Shown piece by piece: positions 39,001 to 49,500 of a DNA stretch of 64,000 nucleotides. Made by a program: the position numbers and the translations under genes. This stretch comes from Hypomesus transpacificus (lineage: Eukaryota > Chordata > Actinopteri > Osmeriformes > Osmeridae): the NCBI RefSeq assembly GCF_021917145.1, contig NC_061077.1:12083121-12147120 (forward strand). Direction: 5' to 3'. The notes beneath the pieces were generated by a model. That model was not told the origin of the DNA and ran no database searches. It saw only the letters and a list, made by a program, of their open reading frames with translations. The stretch's first letter is position 1. Each line of letters starts with the position of its first letter.

Positions 39001-42000
39001 CTAATGGCAAGTGTCCTTTCTCAACTCTGTCTTTACTGCCCTCAGCTGTAAAACTTCGGTTTACCACATGCTTGGGGTGCAACGATACACTCAGCTCACG
39101 ATTCAATACATATCACGATACTGGGTGTACAATACAATACGTGTCACAATATTTTTTACAACGTTTTAAAATAAACTGAAATTCATTTAACAGATTTATT
39201 TCCCAAACATTAAACATTTTCAATAATGGTCTTTGTTGTACATACAATTTAGTTAACTCCCTTCAAGCGATTTCTGTGAATGCAATGAATGCACGCATGA
39301 CGCAGGTGTAGAGTAGGTCGTGTGCTGGTAGCTCAACCAATCGGATCAAACGGACATCGTATTGTAAAAATATTGCCTTAACTCAATGATACATATTGTA
39401 AAAATATTGTAAATTGTTCCACGATATATTGTTACACCCCTACCACATACAAATATAACATCCCTATTATCTTTAAAGTACTTTGAAATGTCAGTTGTTT
39501 CGTTTTTTCTCCTCCTCTAGTTTTTCACGGTCCCTACCTCCATCCCCACAAGTACTAACATTCCCAGCCCCTCCATCAGTGCTATATCCACGTTCACCAC
39601 TGTCACCCACACAGCCCACCCTCCTCTGAGCTGTGCCAATGGAGGTTTGCTACAGAATGGATTCTGTGTCTGTCCCGTTGAATGGACTGGAGGAAACTGC
39701 TCAATAGGTGGGTCTAAACGGCCACGACTGTCATGGCATCTTCGCCTGGCTCTGCTGTTCTAAACATGTTCTTCATTATCTTGTTATCAAAGGTATGTTC
39801 TGTTCTGAATTTGATATAAACTGATGTACCACATTTAAATCTCTCAGAAAATTTCTGCATGGAAGAAACCATTCAAGGGTTTAATTTCCCAAGAACTACC
39901 ATCGGTTGGTTCAGTTATTCTAAGCAGAAGTGTGGACCTAATACATCTAGTGGTAAGATAAAGGATGTGTTTGTTTTCCTGGTACAGCAGTGTCCCATTT
40001 TTGTCTACAGCTATTGCGGCCCTGAATGTGTTGACTCTCTTGGCACTGTGGCAGCTGATGGCTTGGGATGGGATACCATCACTGGAGATATTTTAAATTA
40101 ACAACAATATTGTCTATATGACATTCTTGATAATAAATTCACTGTTTCCTGTTTTATCACCAACAGTGAATGTCCCCAGAGCTTCAGCAAGGTGTACCGG
40201 TCAATATGGGACTCCAAAGTTTGATACCCCAAATGTCTTACAGTGTGACATAACTTTCAGCAACATTCAAGGAAATGTAAGTACAATTTAATTACAACAA
40301 TTCCTAATAGAAACCCTCTTTTTGAACCTAATGGGACAATCTACGTGCTTGTACAGTATTAAATGACATCCATTATTTGTTTTGATCTCCTTAGCTATCC
40401 AGCAACACATCTGATTTGCTGCAGTTAGCGAGCAGTACTCAGATTCTGACGTCAAATCCAGAGACTTTAACAGCTGATAATGTTACCAAGGCGATTGACA
40501 TCACCAACACCCTCCTTGAAAGGTCTTCAAATATCTCGGAGGTGCAGTGTTTTCAAACCTCAACACACCGTTAATTCTAACAATGAGGTTACAGATATTG
40601 TTTTAGTTATATATGGTAATTGTAACATATAGTGTATAACAGAAAAAGAGACATACTGTGTGAAAAAAAGAAATATTCCACTATTATTAAGCTAACTGTG
40701 GTGATCTGGTACTATTGCAGGCAGTTGCCGTGGCAGCATTGACCATTGTTAGTCAACTGCTGGAGGCTTCTGTACCGGACAGTGTGGCAGAGACGTCTTT
40801 AAAGTCAGTTTTTGAAGTAAATATTATTATTTTTAAGTCACAATACAGTTTTTAAAGTCAAAATACAGTTTTTAAAGTCTTGTGAGGTGATTTTGTCTCT
40901 CTACCTCTCTGATTGCCCCACAGGCTAACAAGAAGTTTAGAGAATATCTCACAGGGGTCAGACGACACATCTCTAGTGGTCCAGCCCAACCTCGCGGTCC
41001 AGTCTGTCGTACTAACCAGTAATGACATAGTCGGCGTCCAGTTCTCTGCACAAACAGGTTGATGGGAGAAAGCATCGTTCATCCACGTTTGCAGATACAT
41101 TTGCAGTGACCACTTTTTAGATTCTTATTAAATGATCAGCACAATAATTTCCCCTTTCTCCAGGATTATATGGTAGTTTTGCTGCTGATAGAATTAGACT
41201 AAATGCCAACGCGTCTAAACTTGTGTCTGACGATGGAGAGGCCACTGATGTGCAGATATTCATTAGATTATCACCAGGTGAGTTGACAGTGAACCTAACA
41301 CCATACAGTAGATTTACGATCCACCCCTTTTGAGTTTCCTTGTGCTTATCACACACATCCTATGAGACCTAGTAAACAAAATCTACATCAATACATAATC
41401 AAGAAGATAGAAATACAACTCTAATTTCTCCCTCCTTTTTTTTCCCTCTACAAACTGTGCCTCGTCCCCTCAGGAGTGCTGCGTCGAAGTTCTGGCATCT
41501 CTGTTGGATTTGTGCTCTACCAGAACGACAGGTTCTTCAGGTCAAGGGATTTCAGAGCCCACTTGGGCAGTCATAGGAGTGTCATCTCGGGAAATGTGAA
41601 AGGAGCTGGAAGGATGGGTGTTGACCATGTGGAAATGGTCTTCAGACCAGTTGTAAGATCCCCTGCTGACCCCTGTTTTAGATTAGCTGTGCTTGATACA
41701 GCAGAGTCATGCCACTTGTTCATAATTCATGGAGACTGGATGAAACGGCACTGCTGTGTAAATACAAAACTTTCCACAAATTACAACGGAATAAGTTACC
41801 CATTAACTCCTCTTAACAGTGGAACAAGGACGTTCCAGTACACCAACTGTACAACAGCATTCATCCATTTCACCCACAAATCTAAATGTCTATCTGTGTT
41901 TGGTTCTCCGGCTACGGTGATGACAAAGCGACTTGTTTGTTTTATCAGAATGTCCCCAACACAACCTTCTATGACTTTGCATGCGTGTTCTGGAACTACA

Positions 42001-44267
42001 CCCAAAATGAATGGAGCACGGATGGGTGCTACAAAGTCAACGTTTCCCCTGAGGCCCTGCATTGTTTTTGCAATCATACCACAAACTTTGCTGTGCTAAT
42101 GGCAAGTGTCCTCTCTCACCTCTGTCTTTACTGCCCTCAGCTGGGAACTTCAGTTTTTCCACATAAAAATCAAACACCCCTATTACCTCTAGTCCTACAG
42201 GGTTGATTATGTCTACGCTGAAGCCCTGGACTGGATCACCTATCTGGGGTGTTCCATGTCTGTTGTGGGCTTGGTTATCGCAATCATTTTTCACGTCATG
42301 ACCAGGTGAGATGTTTGCTGTACCGTGACCTGGCAACCCTCACGAAAGCAACCTACGTAGAGACCGCAAATTGGTACGTAAACCTTTTTTAATTGGTCCG
42401 TTCTTCAGGAAATCCAGTAACAGCAGCCCAGCACTCCTGATGGTGAGCCTCTGTGTCAGCCTCCTCATCTTCACCCTCCTCTTCCTGCTGGGGATCAACA
42501 ACACCGACCCACAGTCCCATGAACCTGAAGACAGGGACGCCAACGTCATGCTTTCCTCTGACACGCACGTCGACCCAGACCACGGACCCTGCACTGCCAT
42601 GGCGGCCTTGCTGCAGTACTTCCTGACGGCCACCTTTGTCTGGAACTCTCTCTATGCCTCTCACATGTTCCTACTGCTCTGGAACCCCCTGAGGAGACCC
42701 CCATCCTACCTTCCGACTGTCACCGTGGTCACTGGATGGGGTATGTAGGTAGCAGCATAAAGTAACAAAGTAGAAAGTAATATTTGTCAATGTAGCAATG
42801 CAGGGTTGCTGCAGCTACTTGTGCATCAACACTGTCTTCTCTCTCCCAGGAGTTCCTGCTGTTCTCGTTTCCATCACGTTGGGAGTCACCTACAGCGTGG
42901 ACGATCCATTAAACTACCGACAGGAAGAATTGTAAATCAAAACTTCGTTTTTGGTTGTTTCATTATTACTTAATACACTAAACTACCAATATGTAATACA
43001 CAATCTGTTATAGCTTTTACTGTCCTTTTTAATTCTAACTTTAGACTACACTACCAGGACAAAGAAAGCATACTCTGGAAGCAAACCAGTGGCTGCATTT
43101 TTGGGGTTCAAATTGTGAGGAACCTGAATTTCCGAACTTTGAATTTTTGGATATGATTTTTCTTTTACATTGAAATAAATGGATATTGCAATCTGAAGAG
43201 CTGAATTCAAAACCAATGTCACTGATTTGCTTCCATAGCATAGCCTAGTATATCTTATACTACAGTACAAAACACATAGAGGTAGATTTTTACCACAGTA
43301 CATTACATCAACCACAAACTAACTACTTCCTTTTGACCCTCCAGTTGCTGGCTTGCTGCTGTAAACCGAGAGGGGCAGTTTGACTTTGCAAAGCCAATGT
43401 TCTGGGGGTTCCTCATCCCGGTAGCTCTAATGCTGATCTTTAACACAGCTATCCAATGCTATTTTAGCTACACAACATGCAGAACAAACCCAAATTTAAC
43501 CAGGTACCAATGATGTAGTTAACTGCAATCATACGTAAACAAATCCTAATAGTCAAAGGGCTTGTTAAAACGTTTTATTGCACTTCTACGTTGTGAGTGC
43601 TCTACCATCTGCTTTAAGCTTTTTTTATTTTCTCCACAGCACCAGACGGTCCTCTAACAAGAAACATTTTCTGAGTAGTTTCTCATTGGCAGTGGTGTTG
43701 GGTCTCTCCTGGATAATAGGATACCTGATGCTCATCATACCAAACAAGAACGTGCACTTCATCCTGAACATCGTCTTCTGCCTGTGTACCACAACACAGG
43801 TAGTTACCTGTGTTGTGTTACCTGGGTTCTCACTGAGTCAGACCGGCAGTACATTGGGGACAAGTGATGAAAACACAATTCACAGGATGCCTATGTACAG
43901 TATGCACACGCTTGTTAGCGCCTGTTTCGGCCCCCACAGACAATTGTGAGATAAGTGACAAGGGAAACTCACTAACCATGTTGTGGCAACTCCCTAATAA
44001 TCCTGTCCGAACAAACAATAGAACATTTACAGCTCATAAAATGAAGACCCATAAATAACATAGACCTTTAAATAATTCAGAACCATTTGCCATCTCTATT
44101 TTTGTCTTTCACAGGGACTGCAGATCTTCATACTGTTCGTAGCAAGAAAGTCCATCTTCAGGCAAAAGATGTTGGATCTTCCAATCGGCCGCCATGTCAA
44201 AAGTTTCACTCTATGGAAACACAAAGATAGAAATACCACTGATTCATACATAGAACTGGATACATAA
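33088..44267 (+). CDS. adgrg7: adgrg7-like adhesion GPCR with two GAIN-GPS modules
   Basis: Module 1 exons: 33088-33124, 33425-34720, 34861-34965, 35180-35289, 37342-37488, 37648-37730, 37825-37958, 38069-38182, 38379-38557, 38854-39006. Module 2: 39521-39707, 39848-39952, 40167-40276, 40395-40541, 40721-40803, 40924-41057, 41164-41277, 41474-41652, 41949-42101. 7TM: 42193-42305, 42409-42740, 42850-42931, 43345-43503, 43640-43799, 44115-44267. The exons total 1523 codons (786+404+333) with no break. Human ADGRG7 (GPR128) likeness: CNHTTNFAVLM at the GPS, CWLA in extracellular loop 2, QGLQIFIL in TM7. Family role: surface receptor cleaved at the GPS, with the stalk acting as tethered agonist; mammalian ADGRG7 is intestinal. 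That modules 1 and 2 form one transcript is inferred from phase, from the absence of a first exon for module 2 and from the absence of 7TM for module 1. Two separate genes is the alternative. Confidence 0.8.
33762..34605 (+). repeat. adgrg7: coding minisatellites in the mucin exon, copy 2
   Basis: Same 15-bp and 30-bp coding arrays as copy 1, with no unit difference seen. The equivalent exon of module 2 (39521-39707) has lost almost all of the repeat and keeps only the EGF module and about 35 Ser/Thr/Pro-rich residues. Confidence 0.92.
35296..37230 (-). mobile_element. L2/CR1-like LINE, internally deleted, copy 2
   Basis: Duplicate of 19231-21165 with one substitution (35469). Absent from the equivalent intron of module 2. 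Confidence 0.86.
39070..39440. mobile_element. non-autonomous hAT-like element
   Basis: A 371-bp element flanked by a perfect 8-bp direct repeat TACCACAT (39062-39069 and 39441-39448), the target-site length of hAT transposons. Near-terminal inverted repeats are GGGGTGCAACGATA (left) and the complement of ATATATTGTTACACCCC (right). There is no coding capacity. It fills most of the intron between adgrg7 modules 1 and 2. Confidence 0.8.
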
Positions 44268-45170
44268 AGCTATAGCCAGTCAAAACTGTCTGTTTCAGCA
44301 GAGACAGTATTAGACTGCCAATGATAAGAAATACCGCTATACTTTCGAGTGAACTATGAGTTCACGAAATAATTATCTCTTTCCCCCATCATTACTGTTC
44401 CCCTGTTCTGCACCCAGATATGTAGTTTCTGGTGCCATTTGTTCACTCACATACTATGTGTATATACAATGCTCTAGTATATACTACACTATACCACATA
44501 CTATGTGTATGTGAGTACAAAAATAATTGCCTGTGCAGTATTGCTATCTGTTTTGTTAGGTTATATGTTTTAAACCAATTGTATCAACTTTTAGTTTTTT
44601 TTCATTGGGAACAAACTCGAACTGTTGCCTAAATCAGGAGTCGATGTGCAATGCACATAACGATAGTTGCAGACTTTAAACTTCAATGCATTGATTGAGC
44701 AATGACGACGCACCCACTCATTAGTATCCGTCTGCTGTGACTGACGCCTGTGTTTATTCCTGTATCATTCCATACTTTCCCAGCACTACCCATTAGTGCG
44801 CCATACATTCCTCTCGTTCTGTCACCTCCTCCAACCTCTCAGTTGTGTGGTGTACGTGAAAACTGTTTTTCAAGGGAATTCATTTCTGTTTCTAGTTTCT
44901 GTGGAATGTTCTTGTTTCCTGTTGTCTAACTGAAAGCTGATATGTTACAGATATGCAATTGATATTCACTTTATACAAAAGCAATACATGCTTTTTTCAG
45001 TTCATTTTACTTGTTCAGTGAGAGAAATCCAGTCTGGCTTGGGGTTGAACAAGTGCATTGAAGTTTGTTAAAGTTGAATACTATTGGATCTGCCTAGAGC
45101 CACTCTGATCTGCCATAACCAATCGCTAGCGTTCACCTTAGCCAATTCCTTCACCACTACTGTAACAGAG
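44268..45170. other. adgrg7 3' flank, nothing further recognised
   Basis: Unique AT-rich sequence, probably including the adgrg7 3' UTR. No clear poly(A) signal was located and no other gene is visible. Confidence 0.4.
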
Positions 45171-45174
45171 CTAG

Positions 45175-45393
45175 CTACCGTAGCTGGAAAATTAAAATGT
45201 TCCCGAACCCCGTGGGGAGGAGGGCCACAACATCATGGCCACCAAGAAAACTCAGCAAAACTTGTTCTTGCTCTGGTTTTAGCTTATGGATATTTGGCAG
45301 TGTTGCCACAACGGACCGAATGGCTTCACTCGCATCTTTCTCCGCCGCCATTACAGAACTACAACACAAACTAGTGCACAACATCAACGTCAT
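45175..45393 (-). pseudogene. RecQ-like helicase fragment
   Basis: About 70 residues resemble the start of a RecQ-type DEAD helicase domain (LKPEQEQVLLSFLGGHDVVALLPTGFG). The Walker A lysine is lost (GFGNI where GFGKS is expected). The fragment stops right after FQL. Such multi-copy RecQ-like pieces occur in fish genomes, probably spread by mobile elements. Confidence 0.6.
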
Positions 45394-45539
45394 CGTTATC
45401 AGCCACTCCCTCTGTTCGCTGATTGGCCGGTAGAAAGTTAACCTGAGACATCTGACTTGTGTGCCTCATGGCCAGACCTAGTACAGAAGCAAAATCAAAA
45501 TTGAGCGGAAGTACATTGGAGGGCAGAGCCAGGCTGGCG

Positions 45540-45722
45540 AAGGACAGCTGAGAGGTAGCAAACCATCAGCGGCCCTCGCCCACTCAGTCAAGTTCTTGTT
45601 TTTGTCCGCGTGTTTAGTCCCGTAGTGCCGATTCGAATTGTAATCCTTCAACACAGCGACCTGTTCTCTACACACTAAGCACACAGCTTTGCCTTTGACT
45701 CCAGTAAACAGATACTTAAAAG
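45540..45722 (-). pseudogene. BED zinc-finger fragment of a hAT-derived protein
   Basis: The reading KGKAVCLVCREQVAVLKDY ... NRHYGTKHADK has the C-x2-C...H-x4-H spacing of a BED-type finger. It matches the N-terminus of Charlie/GTF2IRD2-like hAT transposases that are numerous in fish. The rest of the transposase is absent. Confidence 0.65.
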
Positions 45723-45879
45723 TCCATATCTCTTTTGAAACTCAAACACAAAATTGATTCTTTAGGAACAGAAGTTCTCCTATGAATTTACATAACCCAT
45801 CATTTTGGTGGCACTTCCTGCATATCTCTCAAGACAGTCTCATCCACATAATACCTTTCCTAATGTTAAGACATCTGGT

Positions 45880-47150
45880 ATGGCTGCCTCTTTTGCTGCC
45901 ACATCTGCTGTAGCATTCCCCAGAAAAATGAAATCAATGTTATCAGTGTGAACTACACATTTACAGATGATAACCTTTTCAGGAATTTGGACTACTTAGT
46001 AGAGCAAACACAAGTTCTTAAGAATTCTTATCTTTCCAGGTGATCATTGCCCTATTTATCCATTGTTGAGCCGACACATCATTTGATATTCAACTCCTAC
46101 ATTAGTCATGCCTAGGAATTACAATCTGTTTCTTTGTTCCCTTATTTAAACAAAATCAAGGTTAGTCTCGTTGCTTTCCCTCCCCAAAAAACGTTTCTTT
46201 CTTTTAAAAAGTTTAAGACCTATATCATTTTAGATTCTCTATTTGACCAAATCACACCTCTTTTTGTCAAAGCTATAAAACTATTGTCACTATCCAAATT
46301 TAATCTGTATGCTTCTCAAATGAAACAAAGACCAAATAATGTTCTTAATGTAGCCATTACTGTCACCAAACATGTTTCCAAAATATATTTTCTATAAAGG
46401 CTAGATAGGTAGAACTTCATAACTTGGTTTGGCTGCAGTCCAAAACAAGCTAATTGGCTCCAACCATCATAACCACAATTTATCAGACTTAATGATTCTT
46501 CCCAAATCATCTCAGAACAAAGGCTATAATAACTCTCTTTATGCGCTACTACTATTATTAAGTGTGTACCAAGTACATTTGAGTTCATTTCTGTTTCTCA
46601 TTTTTAGCCAAATTGCATCTAACACCTTTAAATAAACTCTTAAACCCTAGATTTGTACTATTTTTACTTAAAAGTTTGCCCATATACCTTCAAAGTATAT
46701 GCATGGTTCCCTTTTCAAAACATCAAAGTTTAAACCAATCATCTCTGTTCTCTTGCTTCATTCTATAAACGTTCATGATCCACTCTAAACCAATCTTTCA
46801 TGTAATCTTCTAATCACTTCCTCATAATCTTTCATATACATTTCCTCAACATTAATACAATTTGTGAAAAACACAGCTTTAAAATAACCCAAACTGGAAA
46901 AATACCATCAATTGATTCCATGTCAATGGATATTTGATGTGTGCATGGTTATTAGAAATCAGATGAAGATAGTAGTAAAGCTACATTTTCCAATAAAATC
47001 AAACCCTTAAACACCTTCTTTCCCCAAATATAAACCAACCTTTCTGTCTGAAACACAAACACTTCCCATAACACACAAGGTTGCAATTTATTGCCTAAAT
47101 CTCGCCGTTTTGATTTCAAAATTAGCACTTTACTAATTCTCTGACCTACA
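45880..47150. other. G-poor, AT-rich stretch of unknown origin
   Basis: The plus strand is conspicuously poor in G over more than 1 kb, unlike its flanks. No protein family is recognised in any frame. Confidence 0.4.
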
Positions 47151-47365
47151 TTTGAATTTGCACGGAGCCCCTAAAGGGACACAGTGAAAAAATATATAAT
47201 TGCACAAGATACTTTCTGGTGCGCACAAGAAACTTGCACAGAAGCGTGCACAGAAGTGTGCATTAGATCTACTGTTTTCATGCGTGGACGTGACAGAAAG
47301 AGGCTTAGTGGAGCTGTATATATATAGCTGTATCCACCTTGGACTTGCTTATAAGAACATAAAAG

Positions 47366-47413
47366 TTTGCTTGCGAGTTGTCACCACAGTTTGCTTGCGA
47401 GTTGTCACCACTT
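47366..47413. repeat. 24-bp tandem duplication
   Basis: GTTTGCTTGCGAGTTGTCAC occurs twice in a row with a 24-bp period. Confidence 0.75.
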
Positions 47414-47484
47414 TATTATCTAGAAACACATAAAAAACGAATTTTGAAATTGTGTTGTTTTGGCGCAAGGGATACACCCGTCTT

Positions 47485-47620
47485 GACCAGGGGTTTCATT
47501 TATAAACGTGGCGTACGCACAAAACGGGGCTGAAAATGTGCGTACGCCACTTCCCACGCAAAGGTTGTGATTTATAAAAAACAAACTTGACCAGAGAATG
47601 TGCGGCCATCCACGTAAACT
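47485..47620. repeat. inverted-repeat interspersed element
   Basis: The perfect 13-bp arms GTGGCGTACGCAC (47508-47520) and GTGCGTACGCCAC (47538-47550) are separated by 17 bp. TTTATAAA-type motifs lie on both sides. I recall similar GCGTACGCAC-containing repeats in other teleosts but cannot name the family. Confidence 0.55.
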
Positions 47621-47772
47621 CTGACCCATGTAGCCCATTTTGGAGTCCGTGGGAATTGGCGACACAGATATGACCGTACTGTAGTAAGACTGCAGAAAGT
47701 AAATGTGGGAAGAACGATTAATTGATACTACGATGATACTATCCGATAACGCCTTTTATTGCATAAAGTTAA

Positions 47773-47837
47773 GCCTGGCTAGCTCAGTAAGTAGAGCATG
47801 AGACTCAGGGTCATGGGTTCGAGCCCCACGTTAGGCG
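47773..47837 (+). pseudogene. tRNA-Lys(CTT) pseudogene, anticodon loop deleted
   Basis: The sequence follows tRNA-Lys-CTT closely (GCCTGGCTAGCTCAGT ... GGGTTCGAGCCCCACG). The eight bases expected after GAGACTC are missing, which removes the anticodon and the 3' half of its stem. The gap could be slippage between two CTC copies. The A and B boxes are intact. It cannot form a working tRNA. Confidence 0.8.
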
Positions 47838-47910
47838 TGTTTCCATTGTGCAGTCCGATCCATCACTCTGAGAGGCTTCAAGTAGTTGAATCCAATGTTC
47901 AAGATTCATT

Positions 47911-47985
47911 GGTGCTGTGGCTTAGCTGGTTGAAAGCACCTGTCTTGTAAACAGGAGATCCTGGGTTCAACTCCCAGCAGCTCTT
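47911..47985 (+). pseudogene. tRNA-Thr(UGU)-like with broken acceptor stem
   Basis: Same cloverleaf as 16452 but with intact A box (GGCTTAGCTGG) and B box (GGTTCAACTCC). The 3' acceptor strand is CAGCTCT, so it pairs poorly with GGTGCTG. The upstream 70 bp (from GTGTTTCCAT) match the flank of the copy at 16452, so the two are duplicates of a larger tRNA-Lys/tRNA-Thr unit. Confidence 0.7.
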
Positions 47986-48137
47986 GGCTTTAAAAAAAAT
48001 CTTTATATGGCATTTGCTATGAATAGATGTAAACGAATACCTTCACAACGGTTGCCAACGACAATACCTCTGGATCCATCACGGTCTGCCGTAAATGAAA
48101 GCATTCAAGAAGTTTAATCAAATGTGATAGTATAATT

Positions 48138-48165
48138 GGTGCTGTGGCTTAGCTGGTTGAAGCAC
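48138..48165 (+). pseudogene. tRNA-Thr 5' fragment
   Basis: GGTGCTGTGGCTTAGCTGGT and a few more bases repeat the 5' acceptor strand and D-arm, then homology ends. Confidence 0.65.
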
Positions 48166-48719
48166 ATTTATCACTTTCAGTTTCACCAAAACTCTGCACC
48201 AAAAGTCTGTGAAAGCAACACCAGGACTCTGTGACAGGGAGACCTGTCATCAGGTTTGGGCCAATAGGTGGCAGTAAAACATTGATTTAGGTGACTTGCT
48301 ACTGTTGGCTGAATGCCAAGCTAATATGAATTAGTATACATTTTTATGTATGCATGCATGTATGTCAATGTACACATTCTAATTGGTTATTTTCAACCAA
48401 CAGCTGTGCTGTCATTGAAATGGCAGATGTTCAAGGTAAATACCAAGGCTTGGTGACTGTACACTGTTGCTGTTTGTCAATGGAGTGAACAGGGAGTGGC
48501 AGTTCAGCAAGGAACCTGAAAGGCATATAGTCTAATTGCAAAACTGCAACTGTGTGTCCAGAGTAAATGGCACTGCTGTCACAGGTGTCATCGCGTAACT
48601 CATCAGCATCCCTTCCTCCCTCGTCTGCTCCGGGTTTCAATCTACAATTTGGTTTTGTACAATCTCTCTGGAAGTTTCTAAAGAAACATTTCATATTTCA
48701 TTTGGGTCTTAGCTGAAGA

Positions 48720-49500
48720 TGTCATTGAAGACTGTGAAAGAGACACTTAGTCTCTTCTGAGACTCGTAGTCGCAGAAGCGACTACGCTGACTTACTATGA
48801 CCAGTGCGCTCCAACAAGTCTTGACCAGTGGGCATCAGTTGGCATGGTCCACAGCGTGGTTCCAGTCTATTATGTAAGCAGAAGCCTGACAGATTGTGAA
48901 CAGAGATATTCTCTGACTGAACATGAGGCACTTGCCTTGGTGTTGGCGTGCAATAGGAAGCATTGGAAGGGATTTCAAACGGTCACTGACCGTTTCTGCA
49001 GTGCTCAGAGAACAATTCATGCTCAGAGCCTTGTGTACGCATTCAAGGGTCGGTTGAGGGAAGTGGACGAGGCTTCAGTTATGGATGAGAGACAGAGAAG
49101 AGACAAATTCAAGCTGGTTCTTTTTGCATATATCCAATATTGTATATGACAAGCCAGGGCTCTGGCATTGGCTCCATAAAGGGCACTTGGGGTGAGGTAC
49201 TAAAGTACATTTGAGAAGTGTGGTGGCCAGGAATGGACAAGGCAGCTGAGTGATGGCTCCGGTTGTTGGATGATCATGGATGTCAGCTGGTGGCCAGGAT
49301 GCATCTGAGCCAATCAATCCAACAGTGGTCAATTCCAAACAGACATTCAATCCAATCAATTGCCGGTTGTTACAGCAGGACTTATGAGCATGATGTTCTC
49401 TCTAACAACGGAAAAGGGGATAGTCTGGAGACAACATGGTCTGCCGGTGACCTCCAGATCAGACTGTGAACCGCAGTTCCACAATGCATGTCCATTCAGT
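48720..49500 (+). pseudogene. decayed Gypsy-type retrotransposon pol
   Basis: An RNase H-like segment (PVYYVSRSLTDCEQRYSLTE, about 48865-48925, then EALALVLAC) is followed about 500 bp later by an integrase-like segment (RQHGLPVTSRSDCEPQF, about 49430-49480). In the integrase segment the core Asp-Asn-Gly is Asp-Cys-Glu. Order and strand agree with Gypsy pol, but stops, frameshifts and missing sequence show it is dead. LTRs were not found. Confidence 0.7.
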
